From contig OZ237752.1 in NCBI GenBank assembly GCA_965178125.1, positions 558,001 through 622,000 on the forward strand: a stretch of 64,000 nucleotides of DNA. Direction: 5' to 3'. Numbering within the stretch: the stretch's first letter is position 1; every line of letters begins with the position of its first letter. The stretch is from Bilabrum cf. latius (Eukaryota > Bigyra: Bicosoecida > Bigyra > Bicosoecida). The notes beneath the pieces were generated by a model, which did not search any database, had not been told where the DNA came from, and was given only the letters and a program-made list of their open reading frames with translations. The position numbers and the translations under genes are program-made. Below, piece after piece: positions 21,909-34,900 of the stretch.

Positions 21909-24900
21909 ATGAACAGCGACAAGCGTGACAATGATTCTCGATTACCCCTTTTACCGGATCTGCCTGCGCCTTATCCAGGTTCACGGGCACCGTTAAAGTA
22001 GAATGGTCGACCCAGACCGAGGGGCACCCAATCGCTTGAGGTGCAAAAGCTTGTAAAGCAAGCGGCTCTTGATACGTCTGCGAGGCCTCTGTACGATTCA
22101 AATGTGTGCAGTATTCTCGTGGAGCCCTGTGGTCTCGGAGCTTTCTCTGCAGGTATGATCTCGATTGGAGTGAGTAATGAGCAACCTTTTTCCAAGCCTT
22201 GGCGGCCAACTGGTTGATTATACCGTGATATCGGGAAGATGGGTTGACATGTTACTGTTTTCCCCGCAGGTTCTCATGATGGTGGGCATAATCCCCACGT
22301 CGACCTTAGAGCGCAACTCGCTGTGGACGGTGCACAGCTTGGGTATGATTGCCAGCATCCTGCTTGTGGTTGTTGGCGTGCTGTCGCCGTGGGTATGCCT
22401 CCAGTGCTGTCTTTGCTATCGCAAGCCTGCGGACTCTGTGTTCGAGCACAGCCGCTTCTACGGCTAGGCCGCCCTCCACCAGAACATGCAAGGGGCCACC
22501 ATCAGGCAGCACTACTCGGTGGCCGGCAAGGACAACGCCAGCCGCGGTACGGTCGTGCTGCTGCCGGGTGCAGGGGCGCCGCGCGGGACTATGCTCCCAC
22601 TCGCGCGGCGCCTGGCCCGCAACTTCCGCGTGATTGCACTGGACCTGCCCGGGCACGGCACCCTCTCTACAGTGCCCTACACCCTGCAGCACTGCAGCAC
22701 AGTGATCGCCAGGGTGCTCGCCAGAGAGGGTGTGTCCATGGGGCGAGGCCCGGGCTCGGTGCGGTCTCGGGTGGGCAGACCCAGGGACAGAAAAAGAGAC
22801 AGGGATAATGGTAGGACCAGGGGAGGTTCCGCTGCCTTGAGCCCCAGCAGAGATCGGAGCAGAGATCGGAGCAGAAGCAGGGGCTTCGGCCACGGTGCCG
22901 GCAGCACGCGGGGCTCCATGGCCGCATCTGAGAGGTCTGGGAAGAGAGACGGGTTTGTGAGCACCGGCGGCGGCAGACCGACCGCAGGGAGCGGGAGCGG
23001 GGCTGCTTCCCTCCGCAGCGGCGTGTCAGCGCTGTACTCTGACGGGAGGCAGAGAGGGGCCAGCAGCAGCCGACAGGGTGCAGGGACGAGGGGCGGTGCC
23101 TCTGCCTCGCACTCCCGACGGCTGGACCCAGGGCGCCGCACCGACGGCGACGAGGAGGAGGAGGACGAGGATCCGCCAGTGGTTCTCGTATCCCAGGGCG
23201 CGGCTCTTTTCGCTGCCGCTGTGTTCGCCCTGCGGCACCAGGACACTGTGGGCGGGGTTGTGTCCATGGGCCCCGTACCCGACTACACTGGCGGGCGGTG
23301 GTGCTCGTGCGGGCACTGGGAGCAGTATTTCCTACTGCGGTGGGTGGCATGGTGCGCGAACAGGGACATCCTGAGCGCGGTGGAGTCCTCGGATCTGCCC
23401 GCCGAGGAGAGGCAGCAGGCGGCTTCGAGGGACTTCCAGCTGCACACGGTCCCGGCCATGATCGACGAGCTGCAGGGGAGGCCGGTTTTGCAGGACCTGC
23501 GCGATTTCCGGGGCCCGCTGCTGTTCCTTGGGCCCAAGGACTGGGTCGCTCAAGTCCCCGATATGCTGCCCTACGGCGTGGTGCAGACCCGCAGGCTGAA
23601 AGGGGCCCGGCGGCAGAAGATCCCGCCACTCGAGGCTCGCAGACTGGAGGAGGCGGCGGTGGAGGTGAGCGCCTTTGCCGAGGACGTGTTTGCCCACGGT
23701 GCGCTGCTGGGTGCGCTGGCTGGCGGGAGGGGGGCACTACTTGGCCGGGACAGGAGACGGTCATCGGGGTACGGCGACACTGCCTCGCTGCGGAGCTACA
23801 GAAGGAGGCGACCAGCAGACGGCGATGGGGGTGGGGATGGTATGGCAGAGGGCAAGAACAGCAGTAGCCAGGCGGGGAGCGTTGCGGGCAATGGCGCGGG
23901 GTAGGGCCAGGGGCGGGGCTCGGGCACAGAGAGCGACATCGAGCTGGGGCGGCGGCGGGGGACTGGCACCAGCTAGTCTGCCAGCGCGGGTGCTGGTGCC
24001 GGGGCTCCTGTTGCTGCTGCTGCCGTGAGGGTGCCAGCGGACCGCAGGCGGCTTCCCCACGGAGCTGCCACCTCGAGCGATTTCGGCAGCGCCAGCGACC
24101 GCGGCTCCTTTGCAGCCGGTGCATCGCTCCCCATGGGCACCCCGCTCTTGGATGGGCTCCTGAGTCTGGCCTCCCCGCAGCACCAGAGCAGGGGTCCAGC
24201 AGGCGAAGGGGCCAGGGAGGGCAGGCCGGGCTCTCGTACGTATCGGGGGAACAGCGGGTCCGATCCACCGGTGGATTCAGCGCTGCAGGGGGGGTACAGG
24301 CGCGGGCGCGGCGAGGGCGCGAGCAGGGGCCGAGATAGGGGGATGGGCAGAGACGGGACCAGGCGGGGATCTGCGGGCGGACCTTCAAGCCAGTCGAGCC
24401 GTGGTGGGGCTAGGGCTGCAGCCACCGGCCGTGGGGATGCGGGTAGTGGTGGCAGGCTGGGTCGGGTCAGCCGACAGGACTCGGCCACTTTGGCGGTAGA
24501 CTCACTCTTCGGGTCAGCAGGTCTGTCCGAGCTCCAGCGAGAGGCAAGCGACGGTGATGGTGGGGGCGAAGGTGAGGGTGGGTCTGGTGGGGGTGGGGCT
24601 AGAGTAGGTGGACATCTGTCTGCGGGTGCTTCGATGGTGCCAGGGGGCAGCATGGCATCCTCTGCCGTTGAAGGCAGCAGCACCCACCCAAGGGCCCAAG
24701 CCCCATCGCAGGGCATTCCATCCCCCAGCGCTGCATCCAGTGGCAGGAGGGCTCGGGCGGGGATGGCAGCCAGGGCACACCAGGCCTCCATTAGAACCAA
24801 CTACAGGTACAGGCTGGTGAGTGGGGCCTCTGGGGAACTCGGGGTGAATGGTGGCGAGGATGACCGGAGTAGGACTCTGCAGAACGGCGGTGGGTCACCT

Positions 24901-25077
24901 GGGGGTGCGGGGGGGGGATAGCAAGGCGGTGCAACCGAGGAGGCCAGTGGAGGCACGGGGTCTCGCGTGGCGGTGCAGCCGCAGTGGTCCGTGCTTCGGG
25001 ACGGGAGGGGCCCTTCGTACGGGTCTTTTGACGGGGAGCAAGAGAGGGGCCGGGACTGGAGCTATGACCTGGAGTGA
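21909..25077 (+). CDS. Membrane-anchored alpha/beta-hydrolase-fold protein with large disordered insertions (2 exons)
   Basis: Exons 21909..22169 and 22270..25077, 1,022 residues. Two transmembrane helices (GAFSAGMISIGVLMMVGII, spanning the splice site, and MIASILLVVVGVL) precede an alpha/beta hydrolase core: TVVLLPGAGAPRG, then VIALDLPGHG. About 140 Arg/Ser/Gly-rich residues then split the core before VVLVSQGAALFAAAVF, where the nucleophile elbow should be. The usual GxSxG is not intact (LVSQG), so activity is uncertain. After GPLLFLGPKDWV there is a ~400-residue Gly/Ser/Arg tail. Five TAGs occur. TGA 25075-25077 overlaps GTGAGC, so a downstream exon is conceivable. The function is unknown. 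Confidence 0.72.
22170..22269 (+). other. Intron of the membrane hydrolase gene
   Basis: A 100-nt intron with donor GTGAGT and acceptor TTTTCCCCGCAG. Phase 0 splicing creates a continuous transmembrane helix. Upstream, exon 1 gives an 87-residue start with one TAG. Confidence 0.85.
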
Positions 25078-25261
25078 GCAGTTTGTTTATGCATGAATAC
25101 TGAGCAGCGCTATGGCCCGCTATGGCCATCGAGCTGATGGCCGCTCCATGGAAGGGACAGTTGCGGGCGTGCAGGGATCGATATCTAGCAGCGGCGAAGC
25201 AAGCGTCAGCCAGGGCGGATGGGGCCTTAAAAGGAGCCTCTGCACTGACTAACCCTAACCG

Positions 25262-25728
25262 GGCACATATTTGAACGCATCCATAGATAACGAGGTCCGC
25301 AACGGGCAGGCGGCGAATGCGTCACCGAGGAGAGACCTTAGCAAGGAGGAGAGGCGCGCCCTTATCATCGACACCAAGGTGCCCCACGGTAAACAGTCCG
25401 TGTTAACGCTCGGGGTGCTGCTCCATGAGCTGGCCAGTGGGGTATCCACCCCCTGGGAAGGTACGAGAGCCCAGTGGGGAGCACGATGGCCACGCCAGTG
25501 CCTCGGGATGATGACAGCAGCATCGCGCTGGCCTGGGACGGAGTAGCCGCTGGTGGGGCCGCCCCAGGGGCCGGCAGCTCTGCAGCTGCCTCAGAGGGTG
25601 GGGATAGTGGCTACCCGGCCTGGTTCCAGGGGCTAGTGCGGAGCATGCTGCGGTGGGATCCTGCCTCTCGACCTAGCCTGTACGAGGCCAGGAGGTGCCT
25701 TTGGAGAGAGGAGTGCTTCCTTGGCTGA
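25262..25728 (+). pseudogene. Protein-kinase C-lobe fragment, frame-disrupted
   Basis: Two adjacent frames carry the end of a kinase domain. Frame 2 (25262-~25470) has LTLGVLLHELASG, matching subdomain IX (SLGVLL.EL..G). Frame 1 (~25474-25728) has WFQGLVRSMLRWDPASRP, matching subdomain XI, then a TGA stop. The N-lobe, HRD and DFG are absent and no ATG precedes the first part. The frame change lies near 25461-25500; a 38-nt intron (GTACGA...CCAG) would restore the frame but is much shorter than the other introns here. It is either a decayed duplicate or the last exon of a gene I cannot assemble. Confidence 0.45.
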
Positions 25729-25993
25729 GATTTGAGTTGGTGAAATGTTTGCGCAGTTGTCACCTGGAAAAATTAAAGAGCGCAACGACGCTTGCGCTGT
25801 CGTCATGGCTGTCGACGACAGCCTGTCGTGCTGATTTTCAAAATCTGAATTTAGTTTCTACACGCAACAACATTATTTGTGCTCGGTTCAGCGAATTTAA
25901 CAGCTTCAGCTGTGCGCTGGCTTCATCTAAACGTGTTGAGGACCCCGTTTGAACCACACGCGCATTCTAGTAAGTAATAGAATTTATTGATTC

Positions 25994-28900
25994 ATGGTTT
26001 GCAGGCTTACCATGAAGATGCACCCGTTGTGCAATAGCTTGGCCCGGCTTGCTTTGCTGTGGGTGTGGGTTTCAACAGCGATGGTTGCGGCGCAATCTGT
26101 ACCAGAACCTCCAGGTACAATATTCAACCAAGTTTTAGACATTAAAGACGCTTCTTCGTCGTCTTCTAGCCCCGACGAATTGCCTGGGGCAGCAGTTGTA
26201 CGGCTTGGAAATCTCGATTCCGTCGGATTCCACGACATTGCGTCTGGGATCCCCAATGGAATGGGATAGCTTGGCGTTAGGTCAGGATATGTGCACATAC
26301 ACAAGGTGTCGTCGTCCGATGTGCAGACTGTGGTGCTTTTCCCGCCGTCAGCGCTGTCCGAGGACGGCATGCAGTTCGGGGCCAGTTTAGCAAGTCTGGG
26401 TGATCCGGACATGGATGGAAGCCTTAACCTGGTCGTTGGCGCACCTGGATCTGCATACAACTTGCCATCTGGAAGTACCGGTGCCGGAATCGTTGTGTTC
26501 TGCGAAGTTGATGCCACCGGTTCAGTACTCTCCTCTGCTAGGATTAGCATCGGCGATGTTGCAACGGATCTCGCTGCAGCCGGCAAGGACAATTTCGGGG
26601 CTACAGTTGATACAATACCATGGTCGAGCAATGGGCCCGAGGAACGCACCATCGCGATCGGAGCGCCGGGGCAGAATGCTGGGACAGGAGCCATCTTCGT
26701 GGCACAGCTGGATGCATCCGGCACAGTACTCACTTCCACTACTTTAAGGGCTGCTTCTGCTTCTAACATCGATCTAGATGCCGCTACTGGCGTCGCATCA
26801 TTTTCTACCTCAAACTTTGGCTCAGCCGTGGCCGGCATGGGAGAGATCACTCGAGCCAGAGGCCGCACCTCCATCGCGGTCGGCATACCTGAGGCTCAGA
26901 ATGGAGTAGGCGCAGTGGCAATCATCCACCTGAGCAACAGCCTAGCGGCGGTATCAACCGATGTGATATACGATGGAGCCTCCGGCCTGGCTGCGGACAC
27001 GCTTCCAGATGCGGCTGCATTCGGCACTTCCCTTGCATCGGTGGGTGACGTGAGTGGGGACGGCTCGGAGGACCTCGCCGTGGGAGCTTCCGGTGCGTAT
27101 GAAGGATCCGGGGCCATCTGGATCGTGTTCCTTACAGGCGATTGGGATACTGCGGGCGATGATCGAGTCGTTGGCTGGCAGGAGCTGAGCCAGGTCAAGG
27201 GTGGAGGGGCAGGCCTCACGAACCTGCTGACGGCCGGTGCAGGGTTCGGCACCGCGCTGGCTGGCACAGGAGACTATGAGAACAACGGAAGGATGGGACT
27301 CCTGGTGGGTATGCCCGAGTACGAAGACAGCCATCTCACTAGGCTGTCGCTATGGACTGGCGCGCTCGATGCTCTTGGCTACGACAGCGTCGCATCCGAG
27401 TCGAGGGGTGACTAGTACGTGGCAGGGTAGCCGTATGCCCTTGGCCTCACGGGAGGCTACGGACATGCCATCGAGCTTATCGGTGACGTTGATGGAGACG
27501 GTAACACGGATGTTGCGGTGGGTGCCCCCGAGTACAAGGTTTTCGGCGTCGAGCGGGGCAGCGTGATCATCCTGCTCATGGACGGGCTGTCTGCGACCAG
27601 GGTCGCGGTGCACTCCCCCGCTAATTCTAACGGGGATCTTGCCTCAATGACAAATGCGTATCGCTTTGGATGTGGAATAGCCTCACTTGGTGATGTCAGT
27701 GCGCCTTCCGACGGCATTCCGGACATTGCAGTGAGTGCGTCACTGGAAGACGTGCAAGGCCTGCAAGACGCCGGGGCAGTGTACGTATTGGAGCTGGGCT
27801 CCGATGCAGACGTGCTTGAGTGGCACCCTATCCACGCCATTACAACCGGCTTTGCACAAGGATTCTTTGCAGCCAACGACCAGTTTGGGTACAGCCTGAC
27901 TTCCTGCGATGTGGACGGCGACGGCACCATGGAGCTCGTAGCCGGGGCTCCGAGAATCGCCGATGGCTCCAAGGGCAGCCTGATTGTAGTGTTCCTCTCT
28001 GGAGCAGATCAGGTCTAGTCGGCTTTGCGCATAGAAGATGGTAAGGCGGGCATGAGTGAAGATCTGGCTGCCGACGGTCGCTTCGGATGGGCAGTGGCCA
28101 CAGTCACGGAGTCTCCCGCCACCATCGCTGTGTCGGAACCATACAAGATCGTAAATGGAATACAGACAGGAAGCGTGCGACTGCTCGACTTGGATCAAGA
28201 TGGCAAAGTGACATCCTAGGTGGTGCTCGAACCGGGCACCTCCGGCATTCCGTCTTTCCTCCTTCACGAGATGGCTCTATTCGGGGACCAAGTTGCTGGC
28301 ATCGGCGACGTGTCCGGTGATGGGATCAGAGATCTGCTCGTGGGAGCCTCTGGACTGGATCAAGGTAGAGGCAAGTCCACTGGAGGGATCTTCCTGTTGG
28401 AGCTGACCTCGAGTAACACGGTAGGCTTCGTCAGGGTGCTGCATGCCATGAGCCCGAGCAACTTCCAGTCGTACAGCCCAACAGGTTCGGAGATCGGTAA
28501 AGGCATAGCAGGGCTTGGCGACTTGGATGGCGATGGCAACACTGACATGGCACTGGGTAGGATCAACAGCATCAATGGTGCTGGCAGCGCCGTGTTTCTG
28601 TCTGGTATCGAGTCTTACGCTGGAAGGCTGGCCAGCTCAACAGCAACAGTGAACGGCAAGTAGGGCATGTCTTCGTCCTTTTTGGGAGAGGGGAGTCAAC
28701 TCGGTAGCTGCGTGGCCACCTTAGGCGACCTAGATGGTGACGGTGACGAAGAATTGATGATAGGAGCGGCAGGCTACGCATCCTCCGCCAAGAGATACGG
28801 TGCGGTGGTAGTAATGCGCATGCCTGGGAACAGCCCTGGGACCCCCTAGTACACGTTGATCACGAATGCCAAAGGCGGGCTACAGACAACTCTGAGGGAG

Positions 28901-31900
28901 GACTCTCAGTTTGGCGCCGGTTGCGATGGAATAGGTGACCTGAACAACGACGGTGTTCCTGATGCAGTTGTGACTGCGACCAATATGTTGTCCCTGCGCG
29001 GGTCCATCTTCACGCTGTTCTTGAACAATGATGGTACCGTCAAAAATGAACTTGAGATACACGAAGGCAGTCACCCGGCCTTGAATGACTTGGGGGTATC
29101 CCAAGGCGAGCTTTTTGGGGCTTTCATTTCCTCCGGGCCATCGTGGAGCCACATTGGAGCAGTCGAGTACCTGGTCGGGGCTCCAGCGAAAAGCTAGCAG
29201 GACGGGGCGGTCATTTTGATTGATATTTCAAGCCAGGCCGGCCCCATTACCTCATTCACTTGGGAAGCATCGGATTTGAGCCTCACGTCGTTGATTGGCT
29301 CGGGGGCACGGCTGGGCTAGGGCGGGATGCTCGTTAAGGACTTGAACGGCAAGGGTGGGGACGATGCTGTGCTTGGGGCACCAAAGGCCACCCACTCTTC
29401 CGACGGCGAAATAGGAGCTATCATCGTTCTGTTTCGTAGCCAATCCGGCGGAGTTGATAGCTTGCAGCTCATTTGGCCTACATAGATCAATCCTCCATCC
29501 ACGACCACGTGGTCCAACTCCCTGTTTGGCTAGTACATGGCCCTACTATCTGATCTGGACCAGCTTGGCCAGGCTGAGATTGCCGTTGCTGCTCCTGGAC
29601 TTGAATCCATCTACATACTGTTCATGCAGCAGGATACTATGGGTATCAAGGTGGACAAGAGCACTTTGATCGAATCCAGCGACCAGGCCATAGATCTTGC
29701 GTCGGACAGCATCAGCTATTTCGGTGAGATGGCGTACATGAAGGACAGCAATAGTGATAGTCAACCCCAGCTTGCAGTTGGAGCGCCTAATGCGGATGAT
29801 GAGAGTGGCGTTACGACAGGCGCGCTGTTCGTACTCGACTTGGAGCCACGCGCTGCTCAGGCATCACCTCTCCCGAGCCCATCCCCTTCACCGTCGCCAG
29901 TCGCTGCTGGTGGCGTGGTCCGGTCAGCTGCGATCCTGGACGGTCAAAATGGGCTTCCCTCTGGAGTGAATGCGGGCTGGGCTAGCTTTGGAGTGGGTGT
30001 GGCGAGCCTTGGAGACCTCGATAATGACGGGATCTCTGATATAGCTGTTGGTGCGCCTGGTACAAAAATGGGTCTTATTAACAATTTGGGTACTGTGTTT
30101 GTACTGTATCTGCGACGGGATGGGACTGTGAAGAGTCACGTCGAGATCGGGGCGGGTCAGAACTCCGACGGGTTTGACTTCGGGCCTAGCGAACTGGGGG
30201 ACGGCTATTTTGGTTTGAATCTTGTGGCCATGAGGCAGCCAGCTGGAAATGAGGGGTAGTTGCTTCGGTTGATAGTCGGACAGCCATTCTTTGATAGTGT
30301 CTCGATCAATGCTGGCAGTATCTGGGTGCTGCGACTGTTGCCCAACGCGACGGTGGCGCATCACCAGCAGATCGGCGAGGGAAAGGGCGGCTTGCCATCC
30401 TCGCTGTTTGAGCCCGCGACTGCTTTTGGCGAGGGGCTAGCTGTATTGGGAGATGTGGATGGGGATACACTGAATGATCTTGCTGTTGGGATGCATCTCG
30501 ACGATATAGGTGACGGTGTGGCTGGACTTAACTCTGGCAGCGTGCATGTTTTGCTGATGGCTGCAAACGATACCGTAAAGACTCACACGCGAATCAGCCG
30601 CGCTGCCGGCGAGGGATTGTCGGGTCTTTCTACATCACATACGTTTTTGGGACAGGCTATTGCCGCCCTGTGGCCTGCTGAAACCAGTTCAGGCCCGGTA
30701 GATCTGGCCATCGCTCTGCCGAAGTCAGACATGATAGTACTGCTGCCGCTGAACAGCGCTGGGAAAGCTGGCGGCAACTGGACTGTCATAGCAGATGGAC
30801 GTGGAGGCGTGCCAGCAGGCACAATTGAGGTCGAATCCAGGTTTGGGTTCCGCATGGCTAGCATTGGGGACATCGATGGCGACGGGTAGGAGGACTTGGC
30901 TGTGGGCGCCAACTACGACAGCTCTGATGGATACCAGCGCGGGTCCTTGTTTCTACTCTTGTTGGACCGCCGGACTGCCACGCTCGAGCCAGTTGTCCGA
31001 ATCAGTCGACTCGGAAGCACCACTACCGGCTTAGGGACGGGAGTCGTGACGTCTAACATGAGGTTCGGGTCTGGTATCGCTAGCGTGGGTGACTTGGATG
31101 GAGACGGCACAACGGACCTGGTGGTCGGCGGTATGTCTGGGGGGGTGCAGTTCGCCGGTGCAGTGGTGGTCATGTTTATGGGGGGCGTGCCGCCGTCTGC
31201 CAGCCCAACCCCGAGCATCACACCATCCAGTTCTCCTAGCTAGACACCAAGCCCGAGCGCAACCCCAAGCCCCACTCCCTCTTCCGGTTGGGAGTACACC
31301 ATCCGGGGCCAGTATGGCCTGTACATGTCAAATGTGGTCGAGACTTCAGAAGACTCCGACGTCTTGTCCACTGTGCCAGGGGTGGCTTCAAGCACGATAA
31401 ACAACGACTTTGGAGACAGCATCACTGTGATCGGTGACATAGACTCGAATGGAGTGCCAGACTTGGCGGTCGGTGCCCCTACCCACGAAAACTCCGGCTA
31501 GATACACGTCCTGCTCATAGACACGGACGGGCTATGCAGCAAGGTTCATACAATAAGCAAGACTTCCGGCGATATGTAGGCAGACGATATAAAGAAACCT
31601 GGATTTGGCCGCTATCTTGCAGCGCCAGGCGACGTGGACCAAGATGGCATTCCTGATCTGTTCACCGGCACTGCGGGGACGTCCACCGGTAGTAACGGAC
31701 ACAAGGGGCACGGTTTTGTGATGCTTCTCGAAAGCGATGGCAGCGTCAAGGATTATCTTGTGGTAGATGCCGCTGCGCTTGGCATCTCTCGCTTCCTCGC
31801 ATATCTCGGCAATGGAGTTGCCACTCTGCGACAAGCGGGTCAAACCTCGCGCCGTCTGCAGCTCGCCAACACCGACCCCAGTCAAGGGGGGGGATGGAGT

Positions 31901-34900
31901 ACTCGTCTTGTTATTCGAGACTACCAGAATTCATTCACTGCTTTCACGGTGGACGAGCAGCTGGCTATCAGCGACGTCGTCGAGATTGGATACGACTCTG
32001 TTGGGCAGAGCACAGGCTCTGATAACCGTGATGGCTTTGGTGCGGAGATGGCAGGAGCAGATGATATCAATGGCGATGGTCACAACGATCTGTTTGTGCT
32101 ATCCCCATTTTTTGATTCCAACCGTGGGGCAATTTTCGTGCTGTTCTTCGGGTCGGACGGAACAGTAGGCGCCTTCAGTGAGATATCAACCGCTTCTGGG
32201 GCCTTGCAATATTTGTCTGGCTTGGAAGAAAACGACTTGGCGTATACTTCATTAGCGGCATCTGATGTTGATGGTGATGGCAGGCATGATATTGTACTGG
32301 GCGTGCGTCGACAGTCGGCAATCGGGCTGCTCTTCCTGGGCGCGGACGGCATGCCAGAACAGGGCAGGTTGATTGTAGCTCCAGACAGAGGATTCATCCA
32401 GCAGCAAACACTATTCGGCAGCGCAGTGGCTCCACTAGGCGACTTCAACGGGGACTCAATCCCAGACTTCGCGGTCACAGATGTCGATGAGAAGCAGCTA
32501 TGGATCGTGCTGAGCGAGCCATACGCTTTGCCGTCAGCTTCGCCTTCGCCCTCTTCGGCACCATACCCTGAACCTTCGCTTTTTCGGCCAAAGCTGGCCC
32601 TTGATCCAGTGACTGGGCGTATTGACTACTGCTTTCAAGAAATCACCCTTAAGATGGTGCCAGCCTCTACATTCGCCAGTAGGCTGCAACTTGGGACTGC
32701 AACTATGCGTCTGACAGCTAGTGTTCGATTGGACGGTTCACCGATAACGTTGCTAGAGAGGCGTAACCATCTCGAGATGGATCGTGCTTCAGCTACGTTC
32801 AGTAGCATGCTGTCAATGGGCTGGAATGGCACGAGAGACACAATGATGCAGTAGGTTTCGCTTGGCTCTGCGTGGCAGACTGACATCGTGCTCAAGCCTG
32901 CCCCAGCTTCACTTGTGGCTGATGGGACCAGTTAGGCCACATTGCGACAAGGCACCCAGGGCACGGTTGCGGCCGACTACTCTGATTTCCCATTGCCGAT
33001 GCCAAGGCCGGGTCAGATGGCCACGCTGACCATTGAAGCGCGGATGTACCTGCAACCGAGAGAGAACGACTCTTTGGTGGAGTCAGAGGCATCAATCCTG
33101 TCCATCAAGCTGGTGGGAGGACAGATACCGCGACTCGTGGAGAGTGGGGTGTCAAGAGGTGTTTTCGTTGATCAAGCTGTCAGAAATGTTGACTACGAGC
33201 TGGTTGGGGCACGAGGCTCTCGAGGCGTGGCGTGTAGCCAGCCTCTGGCAGAGGCGATTGAGTTCGATGGTGAAGACACCCGAGTGGTGCATCGGCCTGC
33301 CACTGCCCTGCAGTGGATCTTCTTGGGATCAAGTCCGGCTGCTGGCATATCCAGGCATGGTGCCACTTCGGGCCCCACTCCGGGGCATCCATGGTATCGG
33401 CAAACGCAGCATGCGGGAAGTGACTTCCTCATCGGGCTGAGAAAAGCTATGTCCACGTATTCTGCCTCCTTCAAACCATCGAATGTTGAAGATGTTCCTA
33501 AGTCACTCGAACAAGGCTCCTTTAGAGAGCAGGATACTGCCGACTATAGTGCATTTGACTTCAGTGCTATTGACGCAAGCCAGCTATCTATGGAAAACGT
33601 CCTGCATGACATCGACGGTGAGAAATGGTTCCGAGACCAGTCCGTACCCATGGATCCCAGCCAGGGCTGCAGCAGCAGCGACCCCCTCAACTCTCTAGCA
33701 TCACGTCTGTCGGCGAGCTTGCCGGCCGACACTCGGCAGGCTGGGATATTCGGCTGCGTGATCAGCCAGCCGGAGACTACTTCGGCTCTGACTAGCGCTG
33801 GCAACTGGAGCTTGCTGCTGCCTGCCAACTCACTCAGGGCAGGCGTGGCATACAACTTCCTCCTTCGTGCAGTTCCAGTTGTGCGACATGTGCGGCAAGT
33901 CAAAGTCGGCGGCACATACGAAGACCAGACAGAGCAAATCATGCCGGTGGCTCAAGCCGTGCAGGATGCATTGACAGCATGGGAGGCGAGGACCGTTGTA
34001 ATCAATGTGAATGTGCCAACCCTCAGCATGCCGATTCAGGGTGCTCTAGCCTCTGGGGGGCCAACGCCAGTGCCACATGACCAGCCCTTGCGGGTCGCAA
34101 TCAAGTACCCAGGCTCCGTGGATCCTGACTACACTCCGGCAGGTTTGGAATCGAGCATGCAAGCTGGTAAACGAGCAAATGATCTGGGCTTTGGGGAGGA
34201 CTTGAAGCTTTCACAAACGTTCCAGTGGACATGTCAAGTACGAACTGCATTAGGTGGGCCTCCGGAGCCGCCTGTAGAATCTGACTGCAGCCGACTCATG
34301 CCGGGAGCTGGTAGCCTTGGACCATACCGCAGCACTATAATTTCAGGGTAGGCAATCCAAGAGCTCACCGGATATGTCCTCACAGTGCAAGTGGCAGGGA
34401 CTAGTAGGGTCACCTCATCCGATGAGCAGGTGCACTCGGAACGGTCGGGAACTAGGGCTATCCAGTACCTCGTGAGGCCGCCTGACCTGCCTGTTGTCGA
34501 GGCCAACGTGACGCAGTCGTCACTCAATCGACAACGGCCGGATGGTTCTATCGCAGTGAGTCCGCAGCGCAGGCTGGTGCTTGAGCTCGTCTTGGACGGG
34601 GTGCGAGCGTCGCTCATGTACCAGAGTGAGCTAGCCACTACTATGGGTGGGCTCGGGTTAGAATGGGCCCAGGTGTCAGGACAAGCCATCACTGGCCTTC
34701 GTTCTATCAATGACGTGGAGGCAAACCCAGGCATTGGCTTCTCAACGCCCTCTGGTGATGTTCTGGTCTCCCCGGTTGGTAGCAGGCAGCTGGCCATTCG
34801 ACAAGGTGCTCTCGCTGCAGGGCAATCATACCAGTTCGCAGCAGTCGTGTTCTTGCGCGATACGCCTAGAGTGCAGCAAAAAGGCACCGTTCGTGTCTTC

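Noticed and set aside
22667-24388. Long minus-strand frame of 573 codons opposite the hydrolase gene
   Set aside because: Arg/Pro/Ser-rich, with no motifs, and antisense to a supported gene with a splice-consistent start. It is a shadow of GC-rich coding sequence.
25246-25262. Telomere-like CTAACCCTAACC (also CCCTAACCCT near 41379)
   Set aside because: Only one and a half to two units, inside otherwise ordinary gene-dense sequence. Not a telomere or interstitial telomeric array.
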